From positions 1-60,769 of the forward strand of contig CAISCU010000013.1 of assembly GCA_903883965.1 (NCBI GenBank): a DNA stretch of 60,769 nt. Direction: 5' to 3'. Position 1 is the first letter of the stretch, and every line of letters starts with the position of its first letter. Position numbers and translations under genes: made by a program. This DNA is from an uncultured Bacteroidota bacterium. GTDB lineage: Bacteria > Bacteroidota > Bacteroidia > UKL13-3. The notes beneath the pieces were generated by a model. That model was not told the DNA's origin. It ran no database searches and saw only the letters and a list, made by a program, of their open reading frames with translations. This document shows, piece by piece, positions 60,652-60,769 of the stretch.

Positions 60652-60769
60652 TGTCTAGTCCTGAAATAGCGATACATAAAATTTATCGTTATGAAAAAAA
60701 TAGAAAAAAGCGTTTATGAAAAGCGTAGCCAAAAGGATTACTCAATGTCCTTTAAGTTAGGAGTAGTCA
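60652..60769 (+). mobile_element. Left end of an IS3-like insertion sequence (cut by window edge)
   Basis: The sequence from about 60652 (TGTCTAGTCCTGAAATAG) precedes the transposase start at 60691 and has the TG-beginning terminal region usual for IS3 elements. The right end is outside the window, so the exact boundaries and inverted repeat cannot be confirmed. Confidence 0.55.
60691..60769 (+). CDS. IS3-family transposase OrfA, N-terminal fragment
   Basis: A partial gene of 26 codons begins KKIEKSVYEKRSQKDYSMSF and continues KLGVV before the window ends. The VYEKRSQxDYxxxFKLxVV pattern is typical of the helix-turn-helix OrfA of IS3-type transposases in Bacteroidota. Nothing can be said about the frameshift or OrfB, which lie outside. 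Confidence 0.65.
   Translation, partial: MKKIEKSVYEKRSQKDYSMSFKLGVV

Overview
The window looks like chromosomal DNA from a member of the Bacteroidota, probably an uncharacterised environmental lineage. It is AT-rich. Three large proteins are secreted; one carries a clear type IX (T9SS) C-terminal sorting tail and another a probable one. There are Bacteroidota-type small proteins (a DUF6728-like protein, a small exosortase), and the rplU promoter fits the Bacteroidota pattern TTTG-N19-TAnnTTTG. No rRNA, CRISPR or prophage was seen. One tRNA-Ala(GGC) is present, and the right edge cuts into an IS3-like insertion sequence.

Layout. Positions 1-10481 hold two secreted proteins, the helicase gene dnaB, a small TPR protein, an etfB-hypothetical-etfA group, a bifunctional-nuclease-like protein, a concentrative nucleoside transporter and an orphan HSDR_N-like protein. 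Positions 10510-37628 are a large polysaccharide (O-antigen or capsule type) locus. Two plus-strand genes (wbpD/wbpE-like) converge on a block of 21 tightly packed minus-strand genes: five glycosyltransferases, a Wzx flippase, a Wzy-type polymerase, two asparagine-synthase-like proteins, a UDP-GlcNAc 2-epimerase-like enzyme, amino-sugar enzymes, an ATP-grasp ligase, a heparinase-like protein and a LegB/LegC/PtmE trio. Positions 37894-40524 run divergently and encode a small exosortase, a membrane partner and a large GT-C-like membrane protein.

Positions 40521-47968 are mostly metabolic: dxr, a GH3-family ligase, a DUF4139 protein, an acyl-CoA carboxylase beta subunit and a thioredoxin-like protein. 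Positions 47969-48853 are a gene-poor stretch rich in hairpins and degenerate palindromic repeats, related to sequence near 51,160-51,262. Then come an Omp28-like T9SS protein, tRNA-Ala, rpmA/rplU, an initiating sugar-phosphate transferase with a lipoprotein and a Gfo/Idh oxidoreductase, pcm, smpB, a hotdog thioesterase, an mntR-mntH pair (MntH fused to a universal-stress domain), a DUF6728-like small protein and a YugP-type zinc peptidase.

How the genes work together (inference). Four sugar aminotransferases, three hexapeptide acyltransferases and several Gfo/Idh or SDR enzymes predict a glycan rich in amino, acylamino and possibly uronamide or aminoacylated sugars. It would be started by the phosphotransferase at 52097, extended by about five glycosyltransferases, flipped by Wzx and polymerised by Wzy. 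No Wza/Wzc/Wzz-type export genes or UDP-sugar 6-dehydrogenase lie in the window. The divergent exosortase operon suggests that a membrane-anchored protein substrate is processed in connection with this surface glycan.
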